Assembly: GCA_964355675.1 (NCBI GenBank)
Contig: CAYHEC010000001.1
Coordinates: forward strand, 62,001 to 126,000
Direction of reading: 5' to 3'
Length of the DNA stretch: 64,000 nt
Source: CAMBDS01 sp964355675
GTDB taxonomy: Bacteria; Electryoneota; AABM5-125-24; Hatepunaeales; Hatepunaeaceae
The notes under the pieces are model-generated. The model was not told where the DNA came from and ran no database searches. It saw only the letters and a program-made list of their open reading frames with translations. Shown here piece after piece: positions 34,084 through 42,760 of this stretch; the first letter of the stretch is position 1, and every line of letters begins with the position of its first letter. Made by a program: the position numbers and the translations under genes.

Positions 34084-34680
34084 ATGCCGCACGTATTACC
34101 TCCGCTCGATTATCCCTACGAAGGCCTTGAGCCGCATATCGACGCCCAGACCATGCACCTCCATCACGACATTCACCATAAAGCCTACGTTGATGGTTTG
34201 AACAACGCTGAATCTAAACTCGCCGAGGCTCGCGATAAGGGTGATTTCGGTCTGGTTAAGCATTGGTCGCGCGAACAAGCCTTCCATGGCTCTGGCCATT
34301 TCCTCCACGCCATCTTCTGGAAAAATATGAAGCCCAATGGCGGCGGAATTCCTTCCGGAGAGGTCGCTGATGCTATCGCAAGGAATTTTGGATCGTTCGA
34401 CACATTCAAAGCTCAGTTTCTTGCCGCCGCCAACGCAGTCGAAGGCTCGGGTTGGGCAATCCTCGCCTGCCAATGTGATAACGAAAACCAGCTGGTGATT
34501 CTCCAAGCCGAAAAACATCAGAATTTGACTCAGTGGGGTGTCGTACCACTCCTCGTATTGGATGTTTGGGAGCACGCGTATTACCTTAAGTACCAAAATA
34601 AGCGCGCTGAATACACGAAGGCATTTATGAACGTCATTAATTGGGATGACGTCGCCGCACGTTTCAAAAGCTGTTGCTGA
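34084..34680 (+). CDS. Superoxide dismutase (Fe/Mn type)
   Basis: Cytoplasmic enzyme of 198 residues (no signal peptide) that dismutates superoxide. Metal ligands are visible: His in MHLHHDIHHKAY (~27), His in GSGHFLHAIFW, and the Asp and His of VLDVWEHAYYLKY. The NAVEGSGWAIL segment and the QN residues before WG fit the Fe/Mn family; the metal cannot be decided by eye. The ending KSCC carries two cysteines, which is unusual for this family. AGGAAC precedes the ATG. It lies directly upstream of nadA and the SUF genes, consistent with oxidative-stress and iron-sulfur protection. Confidence 0.96.
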   Translation: MPHVLPPLDYPYEGLEPHIDAQTMHLHHDIHHKAYVDGLNNAESKLAEARDKGDFGLVKHWSREQAFHGSGHFLHAIFWKNMKPNGGGIPSGEVADAIARNFGSFDTFKAQFLAAANAVEGSGWAILACQCDNENQLVILQAEKHQNLTQWGVVPLLVLDVWEHAYYLKYQNKRAEYTKAFMNVINWDDVAARFKSCC

Positions 34681-34750
34681 CTTGAGCATTTATGGTTGTG
34701 ACCTCGAAGTAAATCCCGCGACACAGCCACTACTTTCAACTGAGTACCAA

Positions 34751-35764
34751 ATGTCAGACCCGGAAGAACTTCGATCACGCCTGTCGCGAGCCGATGCGGG
34801 ATACTACACCGTTGAAGTCTGTCGCGAAATGTCAACAAAAATTGATCGGATTCACGATCTGAAGCGCCAGCGAAACGCCGTTTTGCTGGCGCACAACTAC
34901 CAACGCCCTGAAATATTTGAAGTTGCCGATTTCACTGGAGATTCACTCGGTCTTTCGATGAAGGCGGCAAGTGTAAAGGACGCTGATGTTATTGTCTTTT
35001 GCGGTGTTCATTTTATGGCAGAGACCGCTAAGGTCGTCTCGCCTGACAAAATCGTGCTCCTCCCGAATCTCAAGGCTGGTTGCTCACTTGCCGATATGGC
35101 AAATGCGGATGATGTAGCTGATAAAATAACTCTTCTCAAAGAGGAGTATGGAGACCTTGGCGTGGTCTGCTATGTCAACACTACAGCCGCGGTCAAAGCT
35201 CTCTGTGACGCTGTTTGCACTTCTGCTAATGCCGCTCAGGTAGTTGCCGCACTTCCGAATAAAGCGGTACTCTTCTTGCCTGATAAAAATCTCGCCGCGC
35301 ATGTAGCTGGAATTGTGCCGGACAAGAAGATCATCGCCTGGGACGGCCACTGCTACGTCCATCAAGAGATCAATCCTGATTCGATCATGCAGGTTCGAGC
35401 TATGCACCCCGGTATCAAAGTCCTTGTCCATCCCGAATGTCGTGAAGACGTCGTGAAGATGGCTGACGCGGCATTATCGACGTCCGGGATGGTCGAGTAC
35501 GCGCGAAATAGTGAGGCGACTGAATTTCTCGCTGTAACTGAATGCGGTTTATCTGATCTGTTGGCTGTTCAGGCTCCTGAAAAAAAATTCTACCGCTCAT
35601 GCAAGGTATGCCGATTCATGAAGATGATCACTCTCGACAATATAATTTCATCTCTTGAAACACTTCAGCCCGAGATCAACCTACCCGAATCGGTGCGATC
35701 CGGAGCCGAGAGAGCTATAATGCGTATGTTTGAATTGACCTCTATCAGGACGGCAGTTAATTAA
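34751..35764 (+). CDS. nadA: Quinolinate synthase A
   Basis: Condenses iminoaspartate with dihydroxyacetone phosphate to quinolinate in de novo NAD synthesis, using a [4Fe-4S] cluster. Motifs: VLLAHNYQRPEIFEVADFTGDSLGLS, FCGVHFMAETAKV, a first ligand in VCYVNTTAAVKA, a second in ECGLSDLL and the third in SCKVCRFMKM. The open frame begins at 34646 inside the dismutase gene; the ATG at 34751 gives about 337 residues and the expected N-terminus (family usually 300-370), so it is preferred. nadB and nadC are not in the window. It ends 15 bp before sufC, linking this cluster enzyme to the assembly genes. Confidence 0.95.
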   Translation: MSDPEELRSRLSRADAGYYTVEVCREMSTKIDRIHDLKRQRNAVLLAHNYQRPEIFEVADFTGDSLGLSMKAASVKDADVIVFCGVHFMAETAKVVSPDKIVLLPNLKAGCSLADMANADDVADKITLLKEEYGDLGVVCYVNTTAAVKALCDAVCTSANAAQVVAALPNKAVLFLPDKNLAAHVAGIVPDKKIIAWDGHCYVHQEINPDSIMQVRAMHPGIKVLVHPECREDVVKMADAALSTSGMVEYARNSEATEFLAVTECGLSDLLAVQAPEKKFYRSCKVCRFMKMITLDNIISSLETLQPEINLPESVRSGAERAIMRMFELTSIRTAVN

Positions 35765-35779
35765 ATTATAAGTATCTTA

Positions 35780-36535
35780 ATGAATAAATCTCTTACGATT
35801 CGCAACCTGCATGCCTCCGTTAACGGAGTCGAAATTCTTCACGGTGTCGATTTGATCGTCCCGGCCGGAGAAGTTCACGCGTTGATGGGGCCAAACGGCT
35901 CAGGTAAATCAACTCTTTCTTACGCACTGATGGGACATCCAGCCTACGAAGTGACTTCCGGCGATATACTCTTCGGCATAACGAACCTCCTCGAAATGTC
36001 CCCCGATGAGCGCGCCAAGGAAGGCCTCTTCCTTGCCTTCCAATACCCACATGAAGTTCCCGGTGTGCGAATGCAAGACTTTCTCCGCACAGCAACTATG
36101 GCGGTTAATCCGGGAAGGTTTTCGCTTGCCCAGTTTACTGATCGCCTCGATGTGGCAATGAAACAACTTCAGATGGACAAGGCATATCTGTCGCGCTCTA
36201 TGAACGAGGGCTTCTCAGGCGGCGAGAAAAAGCGCGCCGAAATTTTGCAGATGATGATGCTCCAGCCACAGCTTGCGATCCTCGACGAGACAGACTCCGG
36301 CCTCGATATCGATGCCTTAAAAATCGTCTCAGATGGCGTAAATTCCTTGCGCGGCGATAATTTCAGTGCCTTAGTAATTACTCACTATCAAAGATTACTC
36401 AATTACATTCAACCCGACCATGTCCACGTATTACATAAGGGTAGAATTGCCATGAGTGGCGGCCCTGAGCTCGCACTTGAACTTGAAAAACACGGTTACG
36501 AAATCCTGAAAGAGGAAACGGCCTTAGCCGGGTGA
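35780..36535 (+). CDS. sufC: Fe-S cluster assembly ATPase SufC
   Basis: ABC-type ATPase of 251 residues that works in the cytoplasm with SufB and SufD. Walker A is GPNGSGKSTLSYAL (~37-50), the Q loop is in FLAFQYP, the ABC signature FSGGEKKRAEILQ (~147-159) and Walker B LAILDETDSGLD, the last being the SufC-specific form. Length and motifs are standard. It opens the sufC-sufB-sufD block, 52 bp before sufB. Confidence 0.97.
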   Translation: MNKSLTIRNLHASVNGVEILHGVDLIVPAGEVHALMGPNGSGKSTLSYALMGHPAYEVTSGDILFGITNLLEMSPDERAKEGLFLAFQYPHEVPGVRMQDFLRTATMAVNPGRFSLAQFTDRLDVAMKQLQMDKAYLSRSMNEGFSGGEKKRAEILQMMMLQPQLAILDETDSGLDIDALKIVSDGVNSLRGDNFSALVITHYQRLLNYIQPDHVHVLHKGRIAMSGGPELALELEKHGYEILKEETALAG

Positions 36536-36587
36536 ACCTTTATCGGTAATAACCTCTTCTTTCTACACCATCAAAATTGGAAATATC

Positions 36588-37991
36588 ATGCCTGAAAAGG
36601 CTCTTGAAATAGATCTCTCGACCTATCGGCACGGCTTTAATGTCCCAAGTAAGTTCTACTTCCGTACCGAGCGTGGTCTGACACAACAAATCGTCGAGGA
36701 GATATCCCTGCAAAAAGGCGAACCGGCCTGGATGCTGGCATATCGGCTGAATGCTCTGGAGTGGTTTTTTAAAAAACCAATGCCCAACTGGGGCCCAGAT
36801 CTCAGTGGAATTAATTTTGAAGACCTGACATATTACCTCCGTCCACAGGAAAAAGGCGAACGCTCTTGGGACGATGTTTCCGATGAAATTCGGGATACAT
36901 TCGAACGACTTGGAATTCCTGATGCTGAAAGAAAATACCTCGCCGGCGTTGGCGCTCAGTTTGAGTCCGAAATGGTTTACCATTCTCTCAAGGCCGAATG
37001 GGAGAAGTTAGGTGTCATTTTTCTTGGTACTGACGACGGACTTCGGCAATACCCTGAACTATTCGAGAAGTACTTCGGCAAGGTTATACCTTCTGGCGAC
37101 AATAAATTTGCTGCTCTTAATTCTGCCGTCTGGTCGGGAGGTAGCTTCGTCTATGTCCCTGCTGGTGTAAAGCTCGATATTCCGTTGCAAGCCTATTTTC
37201 GTATCAATGCCGAAAAAATGGGGCAGTTCGAACGAACATTGATTATCGCCGAAGAGGGCTCGTTCGTCCATTACGTAGAGGGTTGCACAGCGCCAGCATA
37301 TTCGGCGGCATCACTTCATTCCGCAGTTGTCGAAATCATCGCCAAACCCGGCGCCCGTGTCCGTTACACCACGATCCAGAATTGGTCTAACAACGTTTAC
37401 AACCTCGTCACCAAACGCGCTGTGGCTTACGAAAATGCCACCGTCGAATGGGTGGATTGCAATCTCGGATCTAAAGTAACAATGAAATTCCCTTCTGTCT
37501 ATCTTATGGGAAGAGGAGCGCGTGCTGAAATTCTTTCTGTTGCTTACGCCGGAAAAGGACAGCACACTGAGTCGGGCTCCAAAGTCATCCATGCCGCCCC
37601 GGATACAACCTCACAAATCACTTCAAAATCGATTAGTCAATTCGACGGTAGAACAAGTTATCGTGGCCTCGTCGATGTTCAGCCTGGAGCCTATGGCTCT
37701 AAGGCAAGTGTCGTCTGCGACGCTCTCTTACTCGATAAGCAAGCCCGTTCCGACACCTACCCGTACAATGACATCCACGAAGATGATGTTACTATTGGGC
37801 ATGAAGCTTCGGTAAGCAAAATATCGGACGAACAATTATTTTACTTGATGTCAAGAGGCATCAAGGAAATTGACGCCCTTGCAATGATCATCCGCGGATT
37901 TATCGATCCGATCGTCAAAGAACTGCCCATGGAATACGCCCTCGAAATGAACCAGTTGATCAAACTCCAGATGGAAGGATCGGTGGGTTAG
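36588..37991 (+). CDS. sufB: Fe-S cluster assembly scaffold SufB
   Basis: A 467-residue core component of the SufBCD complex, where the new cluster is built. Conserved parts include the N-terminal KGEPAWMLAYRLNALEWF (~43-60), the beta-helix core beginning at AALNSAVWSGGSFVYVPAGV, YVEGCTAPAYSAASLHSAVVE (~231-251) and the C-terminal ISDEQLFYLMSRGIKEIDALAMIIRGF with EPLAK-type ending. The cysteine in VEGCTAP and the one in SKASVVCDALL match the conserved positions. It overlaps sufD by one base (TAGTG). Confidence 0.97.
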   Translation: MPEKALEIDLSTYRHGFNVPSKFYFRTERGLTQQIVEEISLQKGEPAWMLAYRLNALEWFFKKPMPNWGPDLSGINFEDLTYYLRPQEKGERSWDDVSDEIRDTFERLGIPDAERKYLAGVGAQFESEMVYHSLKAEWEKLGVIFLGTDDGLRQYPELFEKYFGKVIPSGDNKFAALNSAVWSGGSFVYVPAGVKLDIPLQAYFRINAEKMGQFERTLIIAEEGSFVHYVEGCTAPAYSAASLHSAVVEIIAKPGARVRYTTIQNWSNNVYNLVTKRAVAYENATVEWVDCNLGSKVTMKFPSVYLMGRGARAEILSVAYAGKGQHTESGSKVIHAAPDTTSQITSKSISQFDGRTSYRGLVDVQPGAYGSKASVVCDALLLDKQARSDTYPYNDIHEDDVTIGHEASVSKISDEQLFYLMSRGIKEIDALAMIIRGFIDPIVKELPMEYALEMNQLIKLQMEGSVG

Positions 37992-39349
37992 TGCCAGAAG
38001 TAATGCTCCCTTTAGTTCCAACAGCCACATCCGAAAAGTCTCCCTCGCTCTGGAAAGAGGAGGAGATTGTACGCATTTCCGATTATATCGGCGAACCGGC
38101 AAGTCTCCTCAATCAGAGACGGCAAGCTTTCCTCCGCCTGAAAAACACGGCATGGCCTACCTCCCTCGATGAATCCTGGCGTAGAAATAATCCTCGACTT
38201 ATTGGTAGGAATAAATTTGGTCTAAAGGATTTTTCAAAAGAAGGCACTCCTTTCCCCGTCTCCAATAAATCGACTTCAGTTGAGTCCTTTATCGCATCGC
38301 GAGTAGCCCTTCAGAATTGCCAGATCAAAGATTCGACGTTTGTTGCTGGACATTCCGAGTCAGGATTGACTGCCGGATCACTAAACCAAGGTTTTCGAAG
38401 TCAATCAGCCTCATTGCTAGAGAAATTAAGTCTTGATGTCCCCGAAGATAAGGATTCCCCTGCCGTATCGCTTCTCCACTCCGCATTCTCATCGGGTGGA
38501 AGCTATTGCCTTGTACCGGATAATTGGTCATCTCCCTGGCCGATTTTTATCAGCCATCAGATGTCTCATTCAGGCAAAGCGTTTTTTCCAAAGAATATCA
38601 TCCACGTCGGCAGAGACTCTCGCGCCACAGTCATCCTCGAACAACAAGACCTAAGCGAGGAAGAGGCATGGCTTGGCGTTTCGACCCGTATCTATTTAGC
38701 TGAAGGTGCACGACTTGATCTTATTGCTTTAAATCACTCTGGCGTACCTGTCAACTTTTACGATCATCTGCATGTTGATCTAAAGAAAAATTCGACATTA
38801 AACCTCACTTGGTTCGACAACACTTCCGGCTGGACGGTCATGAGACGTGAGGCCTTCCTTAGCGGTAAAGGCGCTGTAGCCAAACTGCGCGGAGCTTACA
38901 TCGGTTCCGACTCCTCCCTCTATGACCTGCGCACTCTACAAGATCACACCGCCGAAGCCACCTTCAGCGATCTGATGTTCAAAGCCGTCAACTTTGGCTC
39001 TGCTAAAAGCGTCTATCAAGGCTTAATCAAGGTAAGTCCTGTTGCTATTAACGCAAATGCTTACCAGCTTAATCGTAACCTGTTAATGTCTTCCGAAGCT
39101 CGCGCCGATAGTATTCCCAAGCTTGAAATTCTTGTCGATGAAGTCAAGTGTACCCATGGCGCGTCGGTTGGCAAACCCGACGCAAGCGCTTTGTTTTATT
39201 TAAGAAGTCGTGGAATTTCTCAGAAGGACGCTACTCGATTGATTGTCGAAGGATTCCTTGATGAGGCAGGTGACTTGATATCTGACCATCATCTTCGCGC
39301 TTACTGGAGAGATGATGTAATCAAACGATTCGATTCGGTGTTTGCTTAA
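37991..39349 (+). CDS. sufD: Fe-S cluster assembly protein SufD
   Basis: A 452-residue SufB paralogue that completes the SufB-SufC2-SufD complex and aids iron acquisition. The N-terminal domain is divergent (LLNQRRQAFLRLKNTAWPTSLDESWRR, ~30-56). The beta-helix begins at VPDNWSSPWPIFI, and the C-terminal SSEARADSIPKLEILVDEVKCTHGASVGK (with HGA, conserved His) then ALFYLRSRGISQKDATRLIVEGF is diagnostic. Start is GTG, overlapping the sufB stop by one base. About 165 bp separates it from the Rieske gene. Confidence 0.96.
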   Translation: MPEVMLPLVPTATSEKSPSLWKEEEIVRISDYIGEPASLLNQRRQAFLRLKNTAWPTSLDESWRRNNPRLIGRNKFGLKDFSKEGTPFPVSNKSTSVESFIASRVALQNCQIKDSTFVAGHSESGLTAGSLNQGFRSQSASLLEKLSLDVPEDKDSPAVSLLHSAFSSGGSYCLVPDNWSSPWPIFISHQMSHSGKAFFPKNIIHVGRDSRATVILEQQDLSEEEAWLGVSTRIYLAEGARLDLIALNHSGVPVNFYDHLHVDLKKNSTLNLTWFDNTSGWTVMRREAFLSGKGAVAKLRGAYIGSDSSLYDLRTLQDHTAEATFSDLMFKAVNFGSAKSVYQGLIKVSPVAINANAYQLNRNLLMSSEARADSIPKLEILVDEVKCTHGASVGKPDASALFYLRSRGISQKDATRLIVEGFLDEAGDLISDHHLRAYWRDDVIKRFDSVFA

Positions 39350-39514
39350 CAAATTTCAAACTCCACTAACTGACACCTAAATCTGCCAGCCCAATCAGTT
39401 TTGATGAAAATCGTGGCGCGTAGCCCGTACAGCTTTGCTTGACGGTTAGGATGCTTTTTGTGTCGGGCAACAGACTTAATTATATTTCATTAATAAATAT
39501 CTACTTCCAATCAA

Positions 39515-39883
39515 ATGAATTCTGATCTACTATCTCCTGACCTCCTGATGGTTTGTCCTGCCGATGATCTGCCCATTGGTAAATCAAAACGAATTACCCT
39601 CAACCACACAGCCGTAGCGATTTTTCATATCGAAGAGGGATTCTTCGCAATCGAAGATGCTTGCGCTCACCAAGGCGCTTCGCTGGCGTTCGGAAATATA
39701 GATGGATTCTGTGTTGCCTGTCCTCGCCATGGAGCCCTCTTCGATATTCGCACCGGTGATGTGATCTCTCTTCCTGCTCTGAGAGGTGTGAGAAGTTATC
39801 ATGTCGAGGTCCAAGATGGTCAGATCGTGCTCGCCAAGACGCCGGTATCAAGCAATCTGCCGGAACTGCTGAGATTACAGTGA
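39515..39883 (+). CDS. Rieske-type [2Fe-2S] ferredoxin
   Basis: A 122-residue soluble Rieske protein. Both ligand pairs are present: CAHQGASLAFG (Cys-x-His, ~50-60) and CPRHGALFDIRTG (Cys-x2-His, ~71-83), with the spacing usual for NirD/ferredoxin components. No membrane anchor is visible. Such proteins sit between sufD and sufS in many SUF operons, where they may supply electrons or act as an early client; the exact function there is not settled. The sufS GTG overlaps its stop by 4 bp. Confidence 0.94.
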   Translation: MNSDLLSPDLLMVCPADDLPIGKSKRITLNHTAVAIFHIEEGFFAIEDACAHQGASLAFGNIDGFCVACPRHGALFDIRTGDVISLPALRGVRSYHVEVQDGQIVLAKTPVSSNLPELLRLQ

Positions 39884-41106
39884 GCTTGGATCCTCTTGAA
39901 ATTCGCAAGTCGTTCCCGATTTTCCGTCATTTCGAGCAGACTGGCGTACCATTCACTTATCTCGACAACGCCGCCACTACCCAGAAACCAGACGCGGTTA
40001 TTAACGCCGAGACTGAGTACTATCGCGAATATTGCGCTAATGTCCATCGCAGTCCGCACAAAATTGGCGAAGAAGCTACCAACCGCCTCGAAGCCGCGCG
40101 AACTTCTGTCGCCAGGTTTATCGGGCTGAATGATCCCGCACAAATAATTTTCACATCCGGCACAACCGCTTCGATTAATCTCATTTCCAATATCCTCGCC
40201 GGACAGCATTTGAAAGCCGGTGACGTCGTCCTGCTTACTCCCTCTGAGCATCACTCGAATCTCGTTCCGTGGCAGATGGCCGCAAAAAAAACCGGAGCTA
40301 TCCTCCAATTCATCGATATCCATCTTGACGGGACATTCGACTACCCAAGTATTCTGCACGACTGGAATCCCCGCACCAAAGTATTCGCCTTCCAGCACGC
40401 ATCCAACGTGACCGGAGCTATTCACGATGTAAAAACACTTTCCGAAATGGCTCGAGAAAATGGTGCGCTTTCAGTAGTCGATGGAGCTCAAGCCGCCGCC
40501 CATCTCCCTGTCGATATGAACGATTTGGATTGTGACTTTTATGCTCTATCCGGCCACAAATGCGTTGGACCGACCGGCATCGGCGTTCTCTATGGCAAGC
40601 GTGAGCTTTTCGAAAAGTTCTCACCGGTCTTCGGTGGTGGTGAGATGATCCTCAAAGTTCAACGATTAAATTCCACCTACAACGAACTTCCCTATAAGTT
40701 CGAACCTGGCACGCCCAATATTGCTGGAGCAATCGGACTTGGCGCCGCCTTTGAATACCTGTCAGGTGTCGGTATGAACGAAATCGATCGATATGTAACC
40801 GAATTGGCTGAGTACGCTTGTCAGAAATTATCGCAAGTCAACGGGTTGACGTTGATCGGCCCCCGACAAAGCCGAACAGGAGCTATCTCATTTAATTTAA
40901 AGGGTTGCCACCCCCACGATGTCGCTTCAATTCTCGATGATCAAGGCATCGCAATTCGAGCTGGCGTGCATTGCGCGGAACCATTAATGGAGTGCCTCGG
41001 GGTTACATCGACGGCTCGCGCAAGTTTTTACTTTTACAACACTCGCTTAGAAGTTGATATTCTATTCGATGCACTTCAAAGAGTAAGGAAAATCTTAGGT
41101 CTATGA
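39880..41106 (+). CDS. sufS: Cysteine desulfurase, SufS type
   Basis: PLP-dependent group II cysteine desulfurase of 408 residues that extracts sulfur for SUF assembly. The opening FPIFRH...YLDNAATTQKP, HRSPHKIGEEATNRLEAAR and TSGTTASINLI are conserved; the Schiff-base lysine is in DFYALSGHKCVGPTGIGVLYG (~220-240) and the persulfide cysteine in RAGVHCAEPLME (~Cys 368). It starts with GTG overlapping the Rieske stop and its own stop overlaps the sufU ATG (ATGA). The same genome has a group I enzyme at 52002-53210. Confidence 0.97.
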   Translation: MSLDPLEIRKSFPIFRHFEQTGVPFTYLDNAATTQKPDAVINAETEYYREYCANVHRSPHKIGEEATNRLEAARTSVARFIGLNDPAQIIFTSGTTASINLISNILAGQHLKAGDVVLLTPSEHHSNLVPWQMAAKKTGAILQFIDIHLDGTFDYPSILHDWNPRTKVFAFQHASNVTGAIHDVKTLSEMARENGALSVVDGAQAAAHLPVDMNDLDCDFYALSGHKCVGPTGIGVLYGKRELFEKFSPVFGGGEMILKVQRLNSTYNELPYKFEPGTPNIAGAIGLGAAFEYLSGVGMNEIDRYVTELAEYACQKLSQVNGLTLIGPRQSRTGAISFNLKGCHPHDVASILDDQGIAIRAGVHCAEPLMECLGVTSTARASFYFYNTRLEVDILFDALQRVRKILGL

Positions 41107-41570
41107 ATCTTGAATCAATTTTCAATGAATTACTTCTCGATCACTCCAAGTTTCCCCGTCATTTTGGGAAAATCGGTGACTCGAACATCTCCGTCGAAGG
41201 CAATAACGTTATGTGCGGTGATCAGATCGTTCTAAGTGCTCGTGTAAAAGACGGCAAGATTGATGGAATAGCTTTCACCGGCAAAGCTTGCGCCATTTGC
41301 ACCGCTTCCGCCTCAATGTTTTGCGATAATGCGGAAGGTCACTCCCTAAATGAGATCGAAGGGCTTCGTGTTATATTTCAAAAGTATTTACGCGGGGAAA
41401 ATATTTCGGAGGAGGACAGGAAGTTTCTCGGTGATTCTGCCGCTCTCGAAGGCGTTTCAAAACTTCCTTCGCGGGTAAAATGCGCCACACTCGTTTATGA
41501 GGCTTGGAACATTATGCGCCAAAGACTCTTGGAACAAGCCCCAGCCACAGAAATTGTCAAGACTGAGTGA
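41103..41570 (+). CDS. sufU: SufU-type sulfur-transfer/scaffold protein
   Basis: A 155-residue U-type protein. The three cysteines are in NVMCGDQIVLSA (~Cys 38), GKACAICTASASMFCD (~Cys 61) and PSRVKCATLVYEAW (~Cys 125). The roughly 20-residue insertion between the second and third cysteine compared with IscU is typical of SufU, which accepts sulfur from SufS at a zinc site. Coupled to sufS by an ATGA overlap; a clear terminator follows 40 bp after its stop, ending the SUF operon. Confidence 0.95.
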   Translation: MNLESIFNELLLDHSKFPRHFGKIGDSNISVEGNNVMCGDQIVLSARVKDGKIDGIAFTGKACAICTASASMFCDNAEGHSLNEIEGLRVIFQKYLRGENISEEDRKFLGDSAALEGVSKLPSRVKCATLVYEAWNIMRQRLLEQAPATEIVKTE

Positions 41571-41611
41571 AATTCATGGATACTGATGGTCTGTAGGTCG
41601 TAAGGCAAAAT

Positions 41612-41637
41612 AGTCAATCGTAATGGTTGACTTTTTT
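41612..41637 (+). terminator. Intrinsic terminator of the SUF operon
   Basis: AGTCAATC-GTAAT-GGTTGACT forms an 8-bp stem with one G-T pair and a 5-nt loop, running directly into TTTTTTG. About 40 bp after the sufU stop. Confidence 0.85.
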
Positions 41638-41675
41638 GTTTACACAGTACTCGTGAAAGGTCATCGTTGCGCTTG

Positions 41676-41745
41676 TGGAGCGGCTTTTCAAGCCGCTTCA
41701 CTCGGTTTGTAAGCTAATCTCTGCGAGCAAGAGTAGCTTGATAAA
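41676..41745. repeat. Second copy of the ~70-bp dispersed element
   Basis: Contains GGAGCGGCTTTTCAAGCCGC (self-complementary) and, 45 bp after its TTTTCAAG landmark, AGAGTAGCTTGA. The copy at 26623-26708 has the same two landmarks with exactly the same spacing, so the two are homologous; the right arm here has decayed (one change in the landmark, then divergence). Confidence 0.65.
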
Positions 41746-41793
41746 TTTAAAATTACCTGATTAATACAATCTGGTAATAATTTTGTTATTCAT

Positions 41794-41820
41794 TTGCACG
41801 TTTACGATTATCTTTATAAC
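41794..41820 (+). promoter_or_regulatory. Possible promoter for the beta-barrel/kinase pair
   Basis: TTGCAC and TATAAC lie 15 bp apart in a very AT-rich stretch. The spacing is short, so this is a weak prediction. Confidence 0.3.
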
Positions 41821-41907
41821 TTTTGTTTTACTGGAGTCTATTGAAAAGTGCACGCGAGGCTAAGTGGACGCCCTCGTACGCTCTCGCTATAGCAAAAACG
41901 GACGCAC

Positions 41908-41919
41908 GACGGCGTAAGC
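41908..41919. repeat. 12-bp word inverted on the far side of the barrel/kinase pair (left)
   Basis: GACGGCGTAAGC here, and its exact reverse complement at 45360-45371. In addition TGCACGCGA occurs in direct orientation at 41849 and 45350. These bracket the two-gene unit. Confidence 0.45.
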
Positions 41920-41992
41920 TTTGACGAACCAAGTCTTTTCAGACTTTATCAACCGACTCGATTCAGGTGATTTAAAATTTAATACGAGAGCT

Positions 41993-42760
41993 ATGTCTGT
42001 AAGAATATCCCTCCTTTTTTTGACCCTTCTGCTGTTCTTTTTTTTTCCGGATAATATAATCGCTCAGGCGACGGATCAAGATGAAACTGTTGGAAATCAA
42101 TTCTCCATTGGAGCGGCCTTCGACCTCAATTCGCGTTATGTTTGGAGGGGGTTGGCTTTTAGCGATGGTCCGGTGTTTCAGCCATCGCTTTGGTGGGGCA
42201 TTTCGCCTGTTATGATCTCGATTTGGGGCAATTACGTTATCGGTAATGAACAATATCGCGGACAATTCAACGAGATCGACTATTCTATCCAAACTGAGCA
42301 TTCACTCGGTTCTTTAGGTGTAGTGGGAAATATAAACTATTACACTTACCCTCATCAATACGCTTCGCCTGCCACCGGCGAAGCTGAGTTGATCTTATCA
42401 CATTCTCTCGGTTCATTTGAAATGTCACTCACCAACTCCCTCGATTTCATCGAATATCCCGGTGCCTATTTTGTGAGCCTTGGACTTGGCGCTCCTCACT
42501 ATATATGTGATAACGAATTTTATCACGAATTTAGCTTCGGCTGGAGTTCAGCCAAATTCAACGAAGTCTATATCGGCGCTAATAAATCCTCATTACTGCT
42601 GATCAACTATTCTGCCTCATCGCAATTCGACTGCAGAGACTTCGTATTTGTTCCTCTTTTAAATCTAAGTTACCTTCCTGCGAAAAGGTTTCATGACTTC
42701 GTTGATAATCCTGTCCTTGCAACAATTGGAATCTCAATCAGCAGAGACGTGCTAAAGTGA
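41993..42760 (+). CDS. Putative outer-membrane beta-barrel protein (TorF/CHP02001-like)
   Basis: About 255 residues from the ATG at 41993, chosen because a signal peptide begins there (MSVRIS then a long hydrophobic run, cleavage near NIIAQA). The mature part has alternating hydrophobic strands and many aromatic residues: NSRYVWRGLAFSDGPVFQPSLWWG near the start resembles the SRYVWRG motif of TorF-type putative porins, and IEYPGAYFVSLGLG and similar strands follow. Function unknown. An upstream TTG (41921) gives a longer frame but no better N-terminus. Its stop overlaps the hybrid kinase start by 4 bp, so the kinase may sense or control something handled by this barrel. Confidence 0.7.
   Translation: MSVRISLLFLTLLLFFFFPDNIIAQATDQDETVGNQFSIGAAFDLNSRYVWRGLAFSDGPVFQPSLWWGISPVMISIWGNYVIGNEQYRGQFNEIDYSIQTEHSLGSLGVVGNINYYTYPHQYASPATGEAELILSHSLGSFEMSLTNSLDFIEYPGAYFVSLGLGAPHYICDNEFYHEFSFGWSSAKFNEVYIGANKSSLLLINYSASSQFDCRDFVFVPLLNLSYLPAKRFHDFVDNPVLATIGISISRDVLK

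Larger units (their letters stand above)
41571..41992. other. Spacer between sufU and the beta-barrel gene
   Basis: This ~420-bp region holds the SUF terminator (41612-41637), a copy of the ~70-bp dispersed element (41676-41745), a possible promoter (41794-41820) and a 12-bp word (41908-41919) that recurs inverted after the downstream kinase gene. An in-frame TTG at 41921 would extend the next gene upstream but is not favoured. No other gene is seen. Confidence 0.6.

Noticed and set aside
34096..34689. A 197-codon minus-strand frame opposite the superoxide dismutase gene
   Set aside because: Entirely antisense to a clearly conserved gene, with no domain or ribosome site.
34646..34750. N-terminal extension of nadA overlapping the dismutase gene
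   Set aside because: Not seen in the family; the ATG at 34751 gives the normal length.
39820..40425. A 201-codon minus-strand frame opposite sufS
   Set aside because: Antisense shadow of a highly conserved gene.
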